Origin: Psilocybe azurescens
Taxonomy: Eukaryota; Basidiomycota; Agaricomycetes; Agaricales; Agrocybaceae
DNA: 64,000 bases
Assembly (NCBI GenBank): GCA_023853785.1
Contig: JAJIRX010000738.1
Coordinates: 186,001-250,000, forward strand
Direction: 5' to 3'
The stretch's first letter is position 1. Each line of letters opens with the position of its first letter. A model generated the notes under the pieces. The model was not told the origin of the DNA. It made no database searches and worked only from the letters and a program-made list of their open reading frames with translations. This document shows, one piece after another, positions 47,832 to 59,800 of this stretch. Position numbers and translations under genes: made by a program.

Positions 47832-48540
47832 CTTGATTGCATTGACAGTGATCACATTTGTCAAAGATATGCACTTCGTTGGATACCAATCATGATAATG
47901 GTATGGTCGGTGGTCTTTGTGATTCTCGTTCCATTCATTGCAGGTGTATGAGGGCATATGTCGCGATCGATATGAGCGCCTGCAGCTCTCACTGCCTCTT
48001 GGAAACTAATTATAAGTCTGAGTACGACCTTGCTCGATTCCGCTCAAACGCCAGTAGATACCGTACTATGACTTCTATCGCCTAATACACCACACATGGT
48101 AAGATGAAGCCGACCAAGGGCCTTACGGGAGACTTCCAACCTAATCAGTGCACGACACAATGGTATCTCTGTTCGTACTTAAGATAAGCTATATTAGTCT
48201 ATGTTGCATTGGGTCACATATTACTATCCTGTGGTATTTCATTCATTATTACAAAAACGCTCCCTCAATAATGCCTCGAGTATGTATCCGCATTCAGTCG
48301 ATGTGGCTCATGATCTGTGGCGACATGAATTGGCAAGTGGCATAAGCGCTACGCACAAGACGGATCTTATCAGGAGCCCCTCGTGGGAACAGTAGTAGCT
48401 GAAATAAAGGCAAGGTCCCCATTTGGTAAGCAAGCAGGGGAGGGTTGTTGTTCGACTGTTCATCGAATCATTGAAGCAACATTGAAGACGCGTCTGCAAA
48501 GGCGAACGCGTGTCAATGTTGCCTGTGTAGTTCTTTCAAT
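47832..48540. other. Intergenic region, no gene supported
   Basis: About 700 bases between two plus-strand genes. Frames at 47858-48085 and 48148-48345 have no domain or supporting context. It presumably contains the promoter of the Pro/His-rich ORF and helicase unit. Confidence 0.45.
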
Positions 48541-49198
48541 GAACACACATTATGATTATGCATATGCACCTCCTGGTGTAGTCTATGCGGTACCGATTTC
48601 TCCTGGAACCCCATACTTCGTACCGGGTGCCCAATATAGTCCACTTCCGCCGTCACCTGCAGAATCGACCTCAAATGGACTTTATCCTGGGTATCCTCCT
48701 CGCCCACACCACCATCATTACCACCACCACCATCCATCTCCAATTTCTCTGCAAAACGGCAATGCTTATATGCCGTTACGAACAAACCCTCCTGTAAACT
48801 ATCAGCGAGACTCTAATGGATGGTTCGTTCCTAGTCATCCAATGCCACCTCCTTCAGCTCCGGCGCCAAATCACACAAGTACTCCGCAGCACCCGCCAGG
48901 ACTCGCAATACCTTCACGCGCACCCTCTAACACGACCGAGGATCCTCCTGCTCCTGCAGCTCTATCTGAGAACAGTCAAATCGACGACTTCTGGAAAGGC
49001 CGATTAGCACCTCCACCAGGATATCGCTCAAGGCCACTTCTGATTCCCAGGAGGGAGCTGCCCTCAGTCAAGAAAGATAGCCCCGATAAGAAGAAATCGG
49101 ACCCGCTGAAAGAGCTTGCTACTCCTACCTCGTTGTTGGGGAAATCGCCCGACAAGGAAACCTACGACATCGCCAACAGTGTCTCCCAAAATCTCTGA
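48541..49198 (+). CDS. Pro/His-rich ORF, possibly the N-terminal region of the downstream helicase
   Basis: From MNTHYDYAYAPPGVVYAV the frame is Pro/Tyr/Ser-rich, with a His-rich block (PRPHHHHYHHHHPSP) and a Lys/Pro segment after DDFWKGRLAPPPGYRSRPLL. Near 49165-49195 the sequence also reads in another frame as TSPTVSPKISEKN up to a good donor (GTGAGC at 49228). Only about 270 bases separate this ORF from the first conserved helicase residues, too little for a separate terminator and promoter. I think it more likely forms a low-complexity N-terminal extension of the helicase, through an intron and one more frame break. If separate, it is a protein of unknown function. Confidence 0.45.
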
Positions 49199-49311
49199 AA
49201 AGAACATAAAATCAGACGAAAAAACAGATGTGAGCTATCGGTTATTTAGACACCGATAAAGTCTAAACTTAGTTTCTTAGAACCCTAAAAAAGACTTCCA
49301 ATTCGATACAT

Positions 49312-52300
49312 ATGTCCGTGCTTCTGTTCTTTGAGTCTAGATATTGTACTGACAGTCATATTGATATCGCGCAGGCAGACTCTTTCGTACCTCAATATCT
49401 CTTCAATATTCAGAAACAAATTCATCCCTTGAAACCTCTTCCCCACTCCCTGTGTTCCCATCTGTGAAATATCTTCAATCATTTTTGACACCTCGATTAA
49501 TCGATGAATCACTTAAACCCGATAGGCTTGCCTTACTTCATGCCCCTCCGATATCTAAAGATGAAAAGGCGTCTATTCTAGCTAAGCACAGTTATCATGC
49601 TCACTGGGTAGAAATCCTCCGATGGGAACTTGACGCAATCGCTCTTAAAAAGGAAAATATTGTCTTGTGGAAAGTGAATCCGAAAGTTGAAACATGGAAA
49701 GATTCTGAATTCATTCTTTCCGTACCTGGGATCCGCGAGAATCACCCATACCTGGAGATTGGAGACCTTGTGCACCTGCGTGAGGTCATTGAGACAGAGA
49801 AACGCGGGAGCAACAGAGCCTTGGAAGGAAGGGTCATTGCATTGAGGAAGAGAGAAGGTCTTGTTCGTGAGTTTCTCCGCACATCAACTGTCCTCCTATA
49901 ATTTCAAACGAATTTTACCTTCGACACAGATATATCTAGCTTACCATTAAAGGAGCATGCCCAAGCCTTTGCCCCACTTACTCTGGATAATATTAAAACA
50001 GAAAACGGATACGTTGTCTTTGGCCCGGAAGATCATTTCCCATTTGTCTTTAATGTATCCTTCATGACAAACGCCCGACCTTTGTGCGTCATGGAAGCTG
50101 CTGTGTCGGATGTCGCGAAGATTCTCAATATAGAAGGGCCAGGAATTAACCTTGCCCGCCAGTGGCTATTTCCTGTGCCCGAGGACTTCGTACCTGCCCC
50201 CTTCAGTGCTGCCGCGTCATGCAGACATCTCAGAATCGCAGTGGATAGACACAGGTCTTAATAAAGAACAACGGGTAATGATAGTCTACCGTCGAACATA
50301 TGTAATTCACTTTAACTGAGAAACCGTCTAGATGGCCGTTAGTTCGGTAGCCTTACACCAGTCTCCGATTCCTCATCTCATCAGTGGTCCTCCTGGTACC
50401 GGAAAAACAAGGTAATGAACGATTTTGCTCTTTATTTGTCAATTTGGGTGTTCATAGATTTATAGAACAGTTGTCGAAACTGTGCTTCAGATATTTCATA
50501 GGCAACCAGAGGCTTGCATTTTGCTGTGTGCGCCGTCCGACCCTGCTACCGATACTTTGGTTTTGCGACTTCAAAGGCACCTCCTTCAACATGAAATGTT
50601 CCGGCTCAATAATCCAAACAGAACTTTTGCGGAGGTACCTGACATAATCAAGCCGTATTGTTGTGAGTGCATCTCCCTAACTCGTTAACACTGTCGGTTT
50701 AATTTCAACTGAATTCTAATAGATGTCGAAAGATGATAAATTTGCCCTACCTCCTTGGAAAAAACTCATGCAATATAGGGTTGTCGTGTGCTGCTGCCTT
50801 GATGCTGGCACTCTAGCGGGTGCCCAGTGCACCAATGTTAAGCTGATGGAATTGGAAGAAGATGTTACTTCTTCGCTCCATCCATACCGCAAACAGAAAT
50901 ATGTTGTTCAACCCCACTGGACACATCTATTGATTGATGAGGTATGCCAGACTCATCCTCTTACACCTTGGTAACCTTTAACACCTACACAGGCTGCTCA
51001 AGGTTCCGAGCCAGAGCTCCTTATCCCAATCTCAGTTGTACTTCCTGAAACCTTACGATACGGAAGCTGCAGGGAAGGTTTTCATGCCGCAACTTGGTCT
51101 ATGCGGTGATATAAATCAACGTGCGTCGTAAGCTACTGCATACCCCCACTTTCTTATACACTTTGGCTTTCAGTCGGTCCGATTATTGCCTCTGAAGAAG
51201 CGAGATCAGCCGAGTTCGAGGTGTCGCTGCTGGAACGACTCTTTGAACGAACCTTATACGCGCAATATGAACAGACTATATGCGCCCATGAAGAAGTGGG
51301 GAAACGACCTCCGCCGTACACCACCCTTGTGAAGGTAAGTACAGGACCAGGGTGGTATCTTTTAATTACGTTGACTCTTTCTGGGTACTATAGAATTATC
51401 GAAGTCACCCCGTGATCTTGATGCCGCCGTCGGCGATCTTCTATAATGACAGTTTACAGCCTTTCGCTTCCATTGGGACATTATCATGGTCGGGGTTGGC
51501 TAATCCTAAATTACCGCTTAAGTTTATAGGGACGGACTCTGTCGAGAAGAGCACCGACGAAAAGGCTTCGTGGTACAATCCGGGTCAGATAAACATCGTC
51601 GTGGATGTTATCAAGTCGCTACTCGACAATCCCAGGAATAGTGATCCTCCGTTACGTCCCAGTGAAATCGGTGTAATGGCTCCTTGGAGGAAGCAGGTTT
51701 GGACTCTTCGTAAACGTTTGAGGAATGAAGGATTGAGCGCTGTGGATGTCGGTACGGTCGAGGTTAGTGCGCTCTGCATCATTCTTTCGACTATCTCGAA
51801 ATAGAACGATACTCCACGGATAATTCTCTCTGTGTCTATTTAGGACTATCAAGGACGTGAGAACCGGGTAGTAATCATTTCCTGTGTTAGATCGAGTCCG
51901 CGGTTTTTGGAGGAGGATCATAAGAAGGGAATGGGTCTAATTTTCGAACGTAAAAGGTCAATTCACATTGAAGCCTTTTCTAGCGAGCGCATTAATGAGT
52001 TTTGCGTTTTATAGAATGAACGTTGCGATTACCAGAGCCAAAGAATTGCTTATTGTCATTGGTAACGGCGCTCTGCTCCAACGTGATCCATATTGGAAGA
52101 GTTTTTTGCAGTTCTCCCTCAGGAACGGATTGTGAGTCAATTATAGTTCCCGATTATAAACTAAATTAATCCTGGTCCTGGTAGATATGAGGGTCCTGAA
52201 TTATCTTTGGAAATGGATGGCAACTATATCTCTCGTTTAGAGTGAGTTCATCCGCGCATCTTTTTGACGTGTGAAGAAGCTTTGTATCTGACATATTTAC

Positions 52301-52436
52301 ATTTTCGCTGTCTTTCTATGTTGATAAACGAAGGTCGAAGCTTATCCAGTCGGCCATAGATTCATCAGACCTTGACCCTGAGCAGCAGGGCTTGCTGTTG
52401 GCAGGTGGAGTGGCTCGGGAGATTCTTAGAGAGTGA
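49312..52436 (+). CDS. MOV10/SDE3-like superfamily 1 RNA helicase
   Basis: The conserved region begins near 49450 (FPSVKYLQSFLTPRLIDES), followed by ALKKENIVLWKVNP, VPGIRENHPYLEIGDLVHLR and NVSFMTNARPLCVMEAA. The helicase core has LISGPPGTGKT (Walker A, split by an intron near 50413), LLCAPSDPATDTL, LLIDE|AAQGSEPELL (Walker B, DEAAQ), LGLCGDINQ|LGP, NYRSHPVILMP, VGTVEDYQGRENRVVIIS and MNVAITRAKELLIVIGNGAL. It ends VAREILRE at 52436. This motif set is the UPF1-like group, and the N-terminal layout is closest to MOV10/SDE3/Armitage helicases, which act in RNA silencing and control of retroelement RNA. Frame breaks: C-run 50197-50201 (one long) and near 51053-51054 (one long). The start is uncertain; the upstream Pro/His-rich ORF at 48541-49198 may belong to it. 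Confidence 0.8.
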
Positions 52437-52622
52437 TAATGATCTAGACGGCGAGCACCCGTAAAGGGGTAGGTCTTTTTGCTGTCATGGTCGATAGTGT
52501 GTGCAAGTTCCAGACGGGCTGTTGTTATTGCATTCATCTCCCATGTGTAAGAATTAAATTGTTCAATGAATATGCCCTTTATAAGTCGTCGACAGTTGCA
52601 AAAAAAACAAGACTAAATAAAG

Positions 52623-53929
52623 TTAAACATAGGTGTAGCAATTGTATTCGCTATATATGTTCATTGTCTGCCAGATGGGAATCGTGGGACCAATGGCACT
52701 GCTCATTTTGAGCGGAAAGTCTAGGGTGACCTCGGTGTAAGGGGGTGCGCCAAAAGAGGTGTTGCCTGAAATTTCATATAGGCGAGACGAATTCTGTTGC
52801 TGCCAGTTCCACCAGACGCGATCTATATTCCCATGATGAAGGTAAAACAATGGATCTGATAAGAAAGCTCATTATTTCATGTTCAACGATGATAAGTGAC
52901 TTAATCGCATACCTGATGCACTCGAGTATTGGTTACTCATCTCTCCACCGACTGATAAGTGACCTCCATCGTGTATCCTATGATTTGTTGTTTCTGGCAT
53001 ACCCTCAAGTTGGTAACGAAATATACATTGCATCAGCTCGGCTATGGCCTTGGAGTTGAGATATGCGGCGTATGTGTCATCGATTTGGCGGACGACGCAG
53101 TGAGTTGTTATTTGCTTTCCGGGTCCAAGGTGAACTGTGTAATTCGCGAAAGGTCCGCCCTGTATGCAACCGCGCCATTTGTCGGGGAAGACAAGCTCAT
53201 CTGGGGGATGATATATGTTCCTGGGAGGCCGTCACCGCCGAATCTGGTGTTGGGGTCCAAGACAGGTGATCCTCTTATTCTGGTGGAAAAATGATGTCAT
53301 TAGTGGGAGCATGTTAACCAATGTAGTGTGAATATGCATACAAGGAACTCGAGTCTGAATCTATAGTCCAGTCCCAGTATCTGTACTCATTGGTATGTCA
53401 GATTCAAAGCAGCAAAATAATTACGCACTAACGGATTGCGCCCTTGATATCTGCACTCGTTCCGAAGAGCGTTTTCATATAATTGAAGCCAATATCTATG
53501 CCAAGGAAGAAATTGTCCCTAGAATAATTTCAGTATATGAAGTGAGAATGAGATGGAAGAGTTACACCTACAACATGATGTATAAGATCGCCTTGTTGCA
53601 AATGGTACGCCTGAAACTCGTCAAAGCGTGTTACAGCTTCTTGGAAGACAGGGTTTCTAGCTGGACTAGTCTGCAAGCATCGTACTGCTCGGATATAATC
53701 CGCCTTTTGCGTGTCGTTCAGTGTCCTCCTGGAATTTGCCCAGTCAGGGATGGAATAAAGCTAGTCACCACAAAAATTGGTACCATTCGTAGCGCTTGCG
53801 GAGATTTCTACAGAGTCGCTGGCCATATTGATCATAGCCTGAAGAGGTAGCAAGGGCCGCAAGGGCCATCACCATGAAAAAAAGAAGCAGTGTCGACCAT
53901 AGAGAACTTCGGGCTAGAGACACAGTCAT
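52623..53929 (-). CDS. Tyrosinase (type 3 copper, secreted)
   Basis: Starts MTVSLARSSLWSTLLLFFMV at 53929, a signal peptide or signal anchor. CuA-site sequence appears as GQFLPWHRYWLQLYENALR (near 53440-53500); then NEYRYWDWTIDSDS, SPVLDPNTRFGGDGLPG, GCIQGGPFANYTVHLGPG, IDDTYAAYLNS, HDGGHLSVGGEMSNQYS, and the CuB motif DPLFYLHHGNIDRVWWNWQQ (near 52790-52850), ending SEYNCYTYV. HHxxxDRxWWxWQ is diagnostic of tyrosinases. The protein lacks the long C-terminal cap of larger mushroom tyrosinases, so it is the short secreted form, oxidising phenols in melanin or secondary metabolism. A frame break lies at 53203-53207 (run one base short), just before the GCIQGGPF segment. The exons carrying the first CuA His residues (53500-53760) were not fully resolved. 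Confidence 0.83.
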
Positions 53930-54322
53930 GTTTGCTTCGCTAAGAGGCCCGTTCGATCTCTGAAAATATTTTATCCTCGACATTTACCGCAAAGTGACAC
54001 AAGGATTTGAGATTAAAGACATCCATGCCTAAGATCATTTGTTGTGGTTTCGGGACAAAGAGGAGTGAGAAACAGAGTTTTGGACATCGGTTTCAGGGTT
54101 GCGACCGAATTAGGTCCTTACGGCATATGTAACCATTACAGTAGTGAGCGCTAATATCCTTTAGACACAATTTCGACCATTTCAATAGTAGCAAAGCACA
54201 GTAAATCGCGTCAAAATGTGAGGCAGGGTTGTTTAAATCGACAACGAACGATGAGGAACTATGACAAGAATGATTGCATATGAGCAGACATGATAAGTGA
54301 CAAGGAAGGTGCATATCAAAGT
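53930..54322. other. Intergenic gap upstream of tyrosinase
   Basis: About 390 bases between the tyrosinase start and the SPRY gene's 3' end, both minus. It must hold the tyrosinase promoter. No clear TATA box or repeated element is visible. Confidence 0.4.
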
Positions 54323-55366
54323 CTACGAAAAACGGGCTTGTTGATAGGATGGAAGTTCATCATCAAAATTACTGGGATCACCAGTTAACCTTCCTACGTG
54401 ACCTTCCACTCTCCAGGCCCATTCATTACCTTCTTTCCATCGAAATAACTCTGCGCCAAAGTTCACCTGGAAATTACAATGCCCCTCAACGCCAATTGCT
54501 GCAAAGACATCTTGTGCATGCCTGGGAAGATAGATACCAGTAAAGGCGGGAGGAAGTTGGACACCGTTATAGGTAAAGAAAAGAGACCCTGTTTGGAATT
54601 CGTATCCGCATCCGACGATATCTCCAGAACGGATTTGCTTTATGTCATCTGTGTAGTCTCGCCCGCCATCTGCATCTTCGAAGAATTTACAGAAATCGTC
54701 CAGATGGAAACCAGCACTCATCCTATTCCAACCAGGTAGACGCCATTCCGGATAAGGTTTGCAGGCAGTTCCTGGGTTTAGAAGAGTATCGTTAGCTGGA
54801 AAGACTACTTGCCTAAAGGATGTAGGAAACCGTACCGATAGCAATGATCCCGTCCATCCTGTTAATACATATTTCATAGTAAACACCGGTTTTACCTTGA
54901 ATACCATATAGACCTGCCATGATTGGCATACTACTGAAAATGCACACGTCTTTGCATTCGCGACCGGTCTGAACGGTGACAACCTTTGATACATTCTTGG
55001 AGTCATTCGGATTCAAAATTCTGCCCACGAAACGGGGTGAGGTAGGTATCTCAATGCCCCACGCGACACAGCCGAATTGATTGATCTTGTCTACAGCATC
55101 TGAAGGAAGGAGCCTGGGAGGGTTCAAGGGTACTACTTCGCAGAACCTTTCTGCATCGTCGTACTCCTTGCCTGGGGCTTCATTTATCTTCCCATAATAG
55201 TGCTACACCCGTATTATATTTCATTCCAGTAAAGTATTTAGAGGCTTACTGTATTTCCAGGAGCTGGAGCCCACTCTGGCGGTGCATCAGACAGTGGTCC
55301 GATATTGATTTGATTTGTACGAGAGTCGGATAATTTGTTTGGCAAGGATCTAAAGAAACGGGACAT
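54323..55366 (-). CDS. SPRY (B30.2) domain protein
   Basis: Starts MSRFFRSLPNKLSDSRTNQ at 55366. A 47-base intron joins APAPGNT to HYYGKINEAPGKEYDDAERF. CVAWGIEIPTSPRFV opens the SPRY fold, followed by GKTGVYYEICINRMDGIIAI, then across an intron GTACKPYPEWRLPGWNRMS, GFHLDDFCKFFEDADGGRDY, SGDIVGCGYEFQTGSLFFTY and FAAIGVEGHCNFQVNFG. It ends PSYQQARFS at 54323. This strand order, with the LPGW and GDxVGCG motifs, is a complete SPRY domain, as in fungal Ssh4/Ear1-type Rsp5 adaptors and RanBPM-like proteins. Unlike Ssh4 it has no transmembrane segment. Role as a protein-binding adaptor is inference. No frame breaks. It shares a 238-base divergent promoter with RPC11. Confidence 0.8.
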
Positions 55367-55604
55367 GGCTGTTGGGATAAGATTAGAATTGATTAGAAGG
55401 CAGCCTTTAAATAGTGTGCGGGATGGTCCTTTTAGAGTCAGTGTGCCGAGCTGCGTAGCATTTGTGGACAGTGTGGCCCCGGTAGGTCATAAGAGAACGG
55501 ACGACTCGGCAGCGCAACCGACAAGATAAGATTAGATTCTGATTACAAAAAAAAATAAGTTGAATAGCCGAGCAAAACTTGAACTTCAAGGTTGACTCCG
55601 TTCT
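55367..55604. promoter_or_regulatory. Compact divergent promoter region, SPRY gene / RPC11
   Basis: 238 bases between head-to-head start codons. It contains an A-rich tract near 55548-55558 and short GC-rich patches around 55475-55530, but no TATA box. Both genes must be driven from here. Confidence 0.5.
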
Positions 55605-56158
55605 ATGTTATTCTGCCCTACCTGTTCTAATCTTCTTGTCATCTCTGCCGAAAGCGGACTCAACAAGTGGGCCTGTAACTCGTGTCCATATGAGTTCCCC
55701 ATAACAAAGCAGGTACGTCTTCTCGCGCGACTTCAAGCATCGTAAATGCTCAATCCTTGTGTTCTAGATGACTGCAAGGACGAAGCTGAAGCGTAAAGAA
55801 GTAGATGATGTTCTGGGTGGAGATGCTATGTGGGCTCATGCTGACCAAACGCAAGGCGAGTGTCTGAATCCCAGGACTTATACACGTACGTGTCTAATTC
55901 TATTTTACCATTCAGCTTCATGCCCCAAATGCAACCATAACAGTGCATATTTCTATCAGCTACAAATCAGATCTGCGGACGAACCGATGACGACGTGTAC
56001 GGTTTCTTTTTCTATCATGCTATGCCTTTACTGATATTAATACTTCGGTGTCGAAAAGTCTATCGGTAAGCGCCTTTTCTTCAAATCTCTAATAAATATT
56101 CGTTGGCTGAATAATTTGCAGATGTGTTAACTGTGCGCATCAATGGCGCGAGAACTGA
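55605..56158 (+). CDS. RPC11: RNA polymerase III subunit RPC11 (TFIIS-like)
   Basis: Five exons give 106 residues, the normal family length. Exon 1 (55605-55712) encodes MLFCPTCSNLLVISAES and WACNSCPYEFPITKQ, the N-terminal zinc ribbon. Exon 2 (55768-55855) encodes MTARTKLKRKEVDDVLGG. Exon 3 (55916-55996) encodes ASCPKCNHNSAYFYQLQIRS and ADEPMTT, the acidic hairpin that reaches the Pol III active site for RNA cleavage. A 7-base exon at 56059-56065 supplies F-Y-R, and the last exon (56122-56158) encodes CVNCAHQWREN. RPC11 drives transcript cleavage and termination-reinitiation by Pol III. Two gene-structure oddities: a GC-AG intron (55856-55915) and the microexon. Without the microexon, the reading frame runs on to a poor C-terminus lacking the second CxxC of the zinc ribbon. 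Confidence 0.87.
55856..55915 (+). other. Non-canonical GC-AG intron in RPC11
   Basis: The donor is AAG|GCGAGT and the acceptor TTCAG, 60 bases long, with a plausible branch site (GTCTAAT) upstream of the acceptor. Splicing here joins DQTQ to ASCPKC in frame, exactly as the conserved protein requires. Reading through inserts non-conserved residues, and the only GT donor alternative (GTACGT at 55886) would leave a 30-base intron, shorter than any other here. Confidence 0.7.
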
Positions 56159-56820
56159 GAGAGAGTTTTTACCCTTAAACCTCCACCAATCTGTCATCAC
56201 ACTCCAGCGGAGTTCCACACGCACGAAATGTAGACTCCTGCACAATGCCTGGTCAGCGACTGTTTGAAATCCCGAAGTTCGGAGGTCTGCACGCTGTCTT
56301 TTAACAGCACGTAAGACTGGCCTCGCAATTTCGCTCGAAGGATAGGTGACGGAGCTGATAGGCCTTGCAGAGACCACGGTGGTGACGCGAAGGTATAGTC
56401 TTTGTCACGTCAACAAGCAGACTATATGGTTGCTGAAGGAGGTAACAGTTGGTATACTTGGATAAATATTTTTTGTTTGGCAATGCAACAAAAAGTATAT
56501 TCTCCTCCATGAGTTCTCGAATAGCCAAAGTATGGGACTTCAAGACGCGTGCTGAGCCGGACTGAGCAGCCTGAGTGGTGTGGTACTATTTAGTCGTACT
56601 CGTGGACACTCAGTCAGAGCGTGCTAAGCGCTACATCACGTGACATACACCTAGGAGATTTTTCAAAGAAGACTTGACAACCGTATATATCTTTTGCTGC
56701 CGTCTACTAACCACTATCCTTAATCCCTTCCTTTCCTTTACGCTGGCTAATTTGTACCAGTCTGCTCATGCACTTCCTAGAAATGGGTCTGCTTGCCTCC
56801 AAAGGGCCTTAATTGCACCA
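56159..56820. other. Intergenic region upstream of second helicase
   Basis: About 660 bases. The minus-strand frames at 56081-56377 and 56301-56543 have no domain. The 3' part (56690-56820) is pyrimidine-rich and in frame with the helicase start but has no upstream ATG, consistent with a promoter and 5' UTR. Confidence 0.45.
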
Positions 56821-59800
56821 ATGTCTACTCGGGCTACACGTTTATCGACCAATGTACAGCAGCGTACTTCCTCTTCTACATTCCCTCATAATTCTACCTT
56901 CTCTAATAATCCAAGATCATCAAAAAAGGCGTTGACAGGCCTTCTTCTTTACTATGCGCTGGTCCCTCATACAGACACGCTTCCACATCGTCCCAGACGC
57001 CTCCATTGACGAAGGCTGAACAGGATGAAATCTTCCTCAGTAGCACCAATTATGCACCTGGGCAGTCAATTAGACCCGCTTTTTCTGTTTTGAGGCAGAC
57101 AGCGGCCGAGGGAGAGTGGTTACAGGAAGACGACCTAGACACCAGTACGCCCGTTAGCGAGACGAAAGTTCTTTTGACTGGCGGCACAGAGCTCCCTCTC
57201 GTCGAGCGGCCGAGTCACGGAGCGAGGAAAAGGACGAGAAAAAGTATAAGTATAAGAGGAGGGTGCGGCCTCATCCGTCTGACCTGCGCCAGGGGCAACC
57301 TTACTACGACGAGACGCAAGAGTACTCAACCAAGTGAGTTATTATTTTATGCGTCGATTCTAACCCCGGTTAACTAGAAGATGGTTGTAGGTTTCTGAAA
57401 CTTCTATCTTTGGAGGAAGCTGAAGATGAAGCAGCGCTTAAACATCGTCTGGCCACCTGGAGCCTTGAGCGACTACAGAACGAAGGATATTGCATCACGG
57501 GCCTATCGGCGTATTGGTTACAGGCAAATCAATTTGGACGTCCAGTTGCGTGCTTTAGGTTAGGACCGGGCATTGAGTTGCCCGATAATAAGTTCGAGTA
57601 GGTTCCATATAGCTATGCTTTTGGTTTCATCTAATAAAATGACTTCTAGGAACGGCACGCAAGTGCTGATGTCACGACTGGATCCTCTAAAAGAACACCC
57701 TGCTATCGGCTCTGTCCTATCACGCAGTCAATCACATATTAATATATGCTTTCCGTCAATGGTGGACTTGAACGAAGGTGTTTGGAGGCTTGACCTGGGT
57801 CGACCCAATATCATGTACGAACGGATGCGCGCGGCCATTTCGCATCTGGAGCACGATATTAACGAAATTGAAGGCAAGGATCCAGATCCCAGAACACAGT
57901 ACGTGTTGCAGGGAACACATCTCCGCGATGTTCTTCTTCGGTCGTCATTCAAGGAGTCTCCGCCCCCGATAACTGATGAAAATGGAGGAAAAGAAGCGGC
58001 TAGCACTGCAGACCCGAAAACGTCGTTGTCTAATTTTGCGAATGGTGGTGCCTTCAAACATGACCAACGGATTCACAGCTGGGCAAGACGGTACTCACAG
58101 CCTAATCCCATTGTCATCGACGGTGACCCGCCTTTACCGAATGTAAATTCATCTCAGCTGAGAGCAATGGCTGCAATGATCGGAGAAAGGGTCAGCTTGA
58201 TTCAGGGGTGAGTCGAAAGAATCAGTACCTCATTTCTCTGCGGTGCTAACCAAAGCCAAATTCATAGCCACCTGGAACGGGAAAGACGAAGACGATTATC
58301 GAGACTGTTAAAACGTTGAAAGTGAGTTTTACTCAGTGCAACTCTTTATTTGGTATTTACCAACTATTGCTAGGTGGAGTTCGAAGTCCCCGCATCCCCT
58401 TCTTGTTTGCACGTACACCAATGTTGCTGTAGACAACTTGGTGGATGGATTAGCGAATGCAGGGGTTAAACCACTCCGCGTTGGTTACAGCGGCAATGTC
58501 CGCCAGTCACTCCTCAAGCACACGCTCGATTACAAGCTCACACAACACCCCTTGCACCCCACACTTGCAACTCTCGTAGAAGATTCAGCCAATATTGTAG
58601 TCAAGATCGACGATCTGTGGAAACGCAGTAAGGCACTGTGGCTGAAGATAAAGGAAATGGAGAAGCCTGGAAAAAGCATGCTGACGCGCGCGCATAATAT
58701 GAAACAGGCATTGGTTGCTCTTCAGCTTCGACAGAAGATGCTCAAGAGCAAGATCTATGCGATGCAACAGCAAATGCTACAAGACGTGGTGGCAGATGCG
58801 GATGTCGTAAGTGTCAAATTGACTTTACTTTATATATTTTTTTTTTTTGACATGGGATGATGTTGATGAGGGAACTGCTTCTTTCCTTTTTAGGTTTGCA
58901 CGACGTGTATTACCACAGCTTGTAATGCGCTCAATGTGGTTGACTTCCCTGTTGTTTTCCTTGATGAAGCGTCCATGTCCACGGAACCTGCGTCGTTGAT
59001 TGCCATTATGAAAGGGGTGAGTTTAAAGCATTGTTGGAAAGATGGGTGACTGTATGCCAATGAATGCTGACAATTTTCGTTTTCTTTTAGTCTCGCCATC
59101 TTGCGCTTATTGGAGATCACAAGCAACTTCCGCCAGTCATCGTCAGCCCTCAGGCGAAGGAAGGTGGTTTGGGTGTCAGTCTTTTCGAACGGTTGACTGA
59201 GGAAGGGCGTAAGCGGTTTCCATTTCATCTGATTGCATATTGGGTATGCATTGAGAGTGTTCCGATATGTTAGATGTTCCTACTGTCATGCTCGACGTCC
59301 AGTACCGCATGCATCCCGCTATTTCCCATTTCCCTTCGAAAGAATTCTATGACCTCGCTCTCCTGGATGGTACCGTCGACGCCGGTGGAAATGCACTGCC
59401 TGGTCTGGAGCCCCCGAGCTCGATGCATCTACTTCCTGATGTGGCGAAAAACTTCAAGCCGTCTGTGATTTTCCTAGATCATACAGGTAATGAATCTTTC
59501 AAGGGCAAGAGCCGTGTCAATCTTACAGAAGCGCATATTGTGATGAGCGTTGTGGAAGATCTCCTGCTGAGCAATAAGGTGAGGGAGCTAAAAATTCTTT
59601 TCTTTTTGAGTATGTTGAACGTTTTGTTAATTTCTTGTGTGGAATTTTTAAGCATCTTCGGGGAGAGGATATTGGAATTATCGCGCCGTACGCAGCGCAG
59701 ATCAAACTGCTGTCGCGTTTTATCACTCTGGACGCCACGTACAAAAAGCGCTTCAAGGACGTGCTTGGCACGCAGCGTGCGATGCAAATGGGACAAATTG

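Noticed and set aside
55886..55915. A 30-base GT-AG intron in RPC11
   Set aside because: Shorter than any credible intron here and it would insert non-conserved residues; the GC-AG intron starting at 55856 restores the conserved protein.
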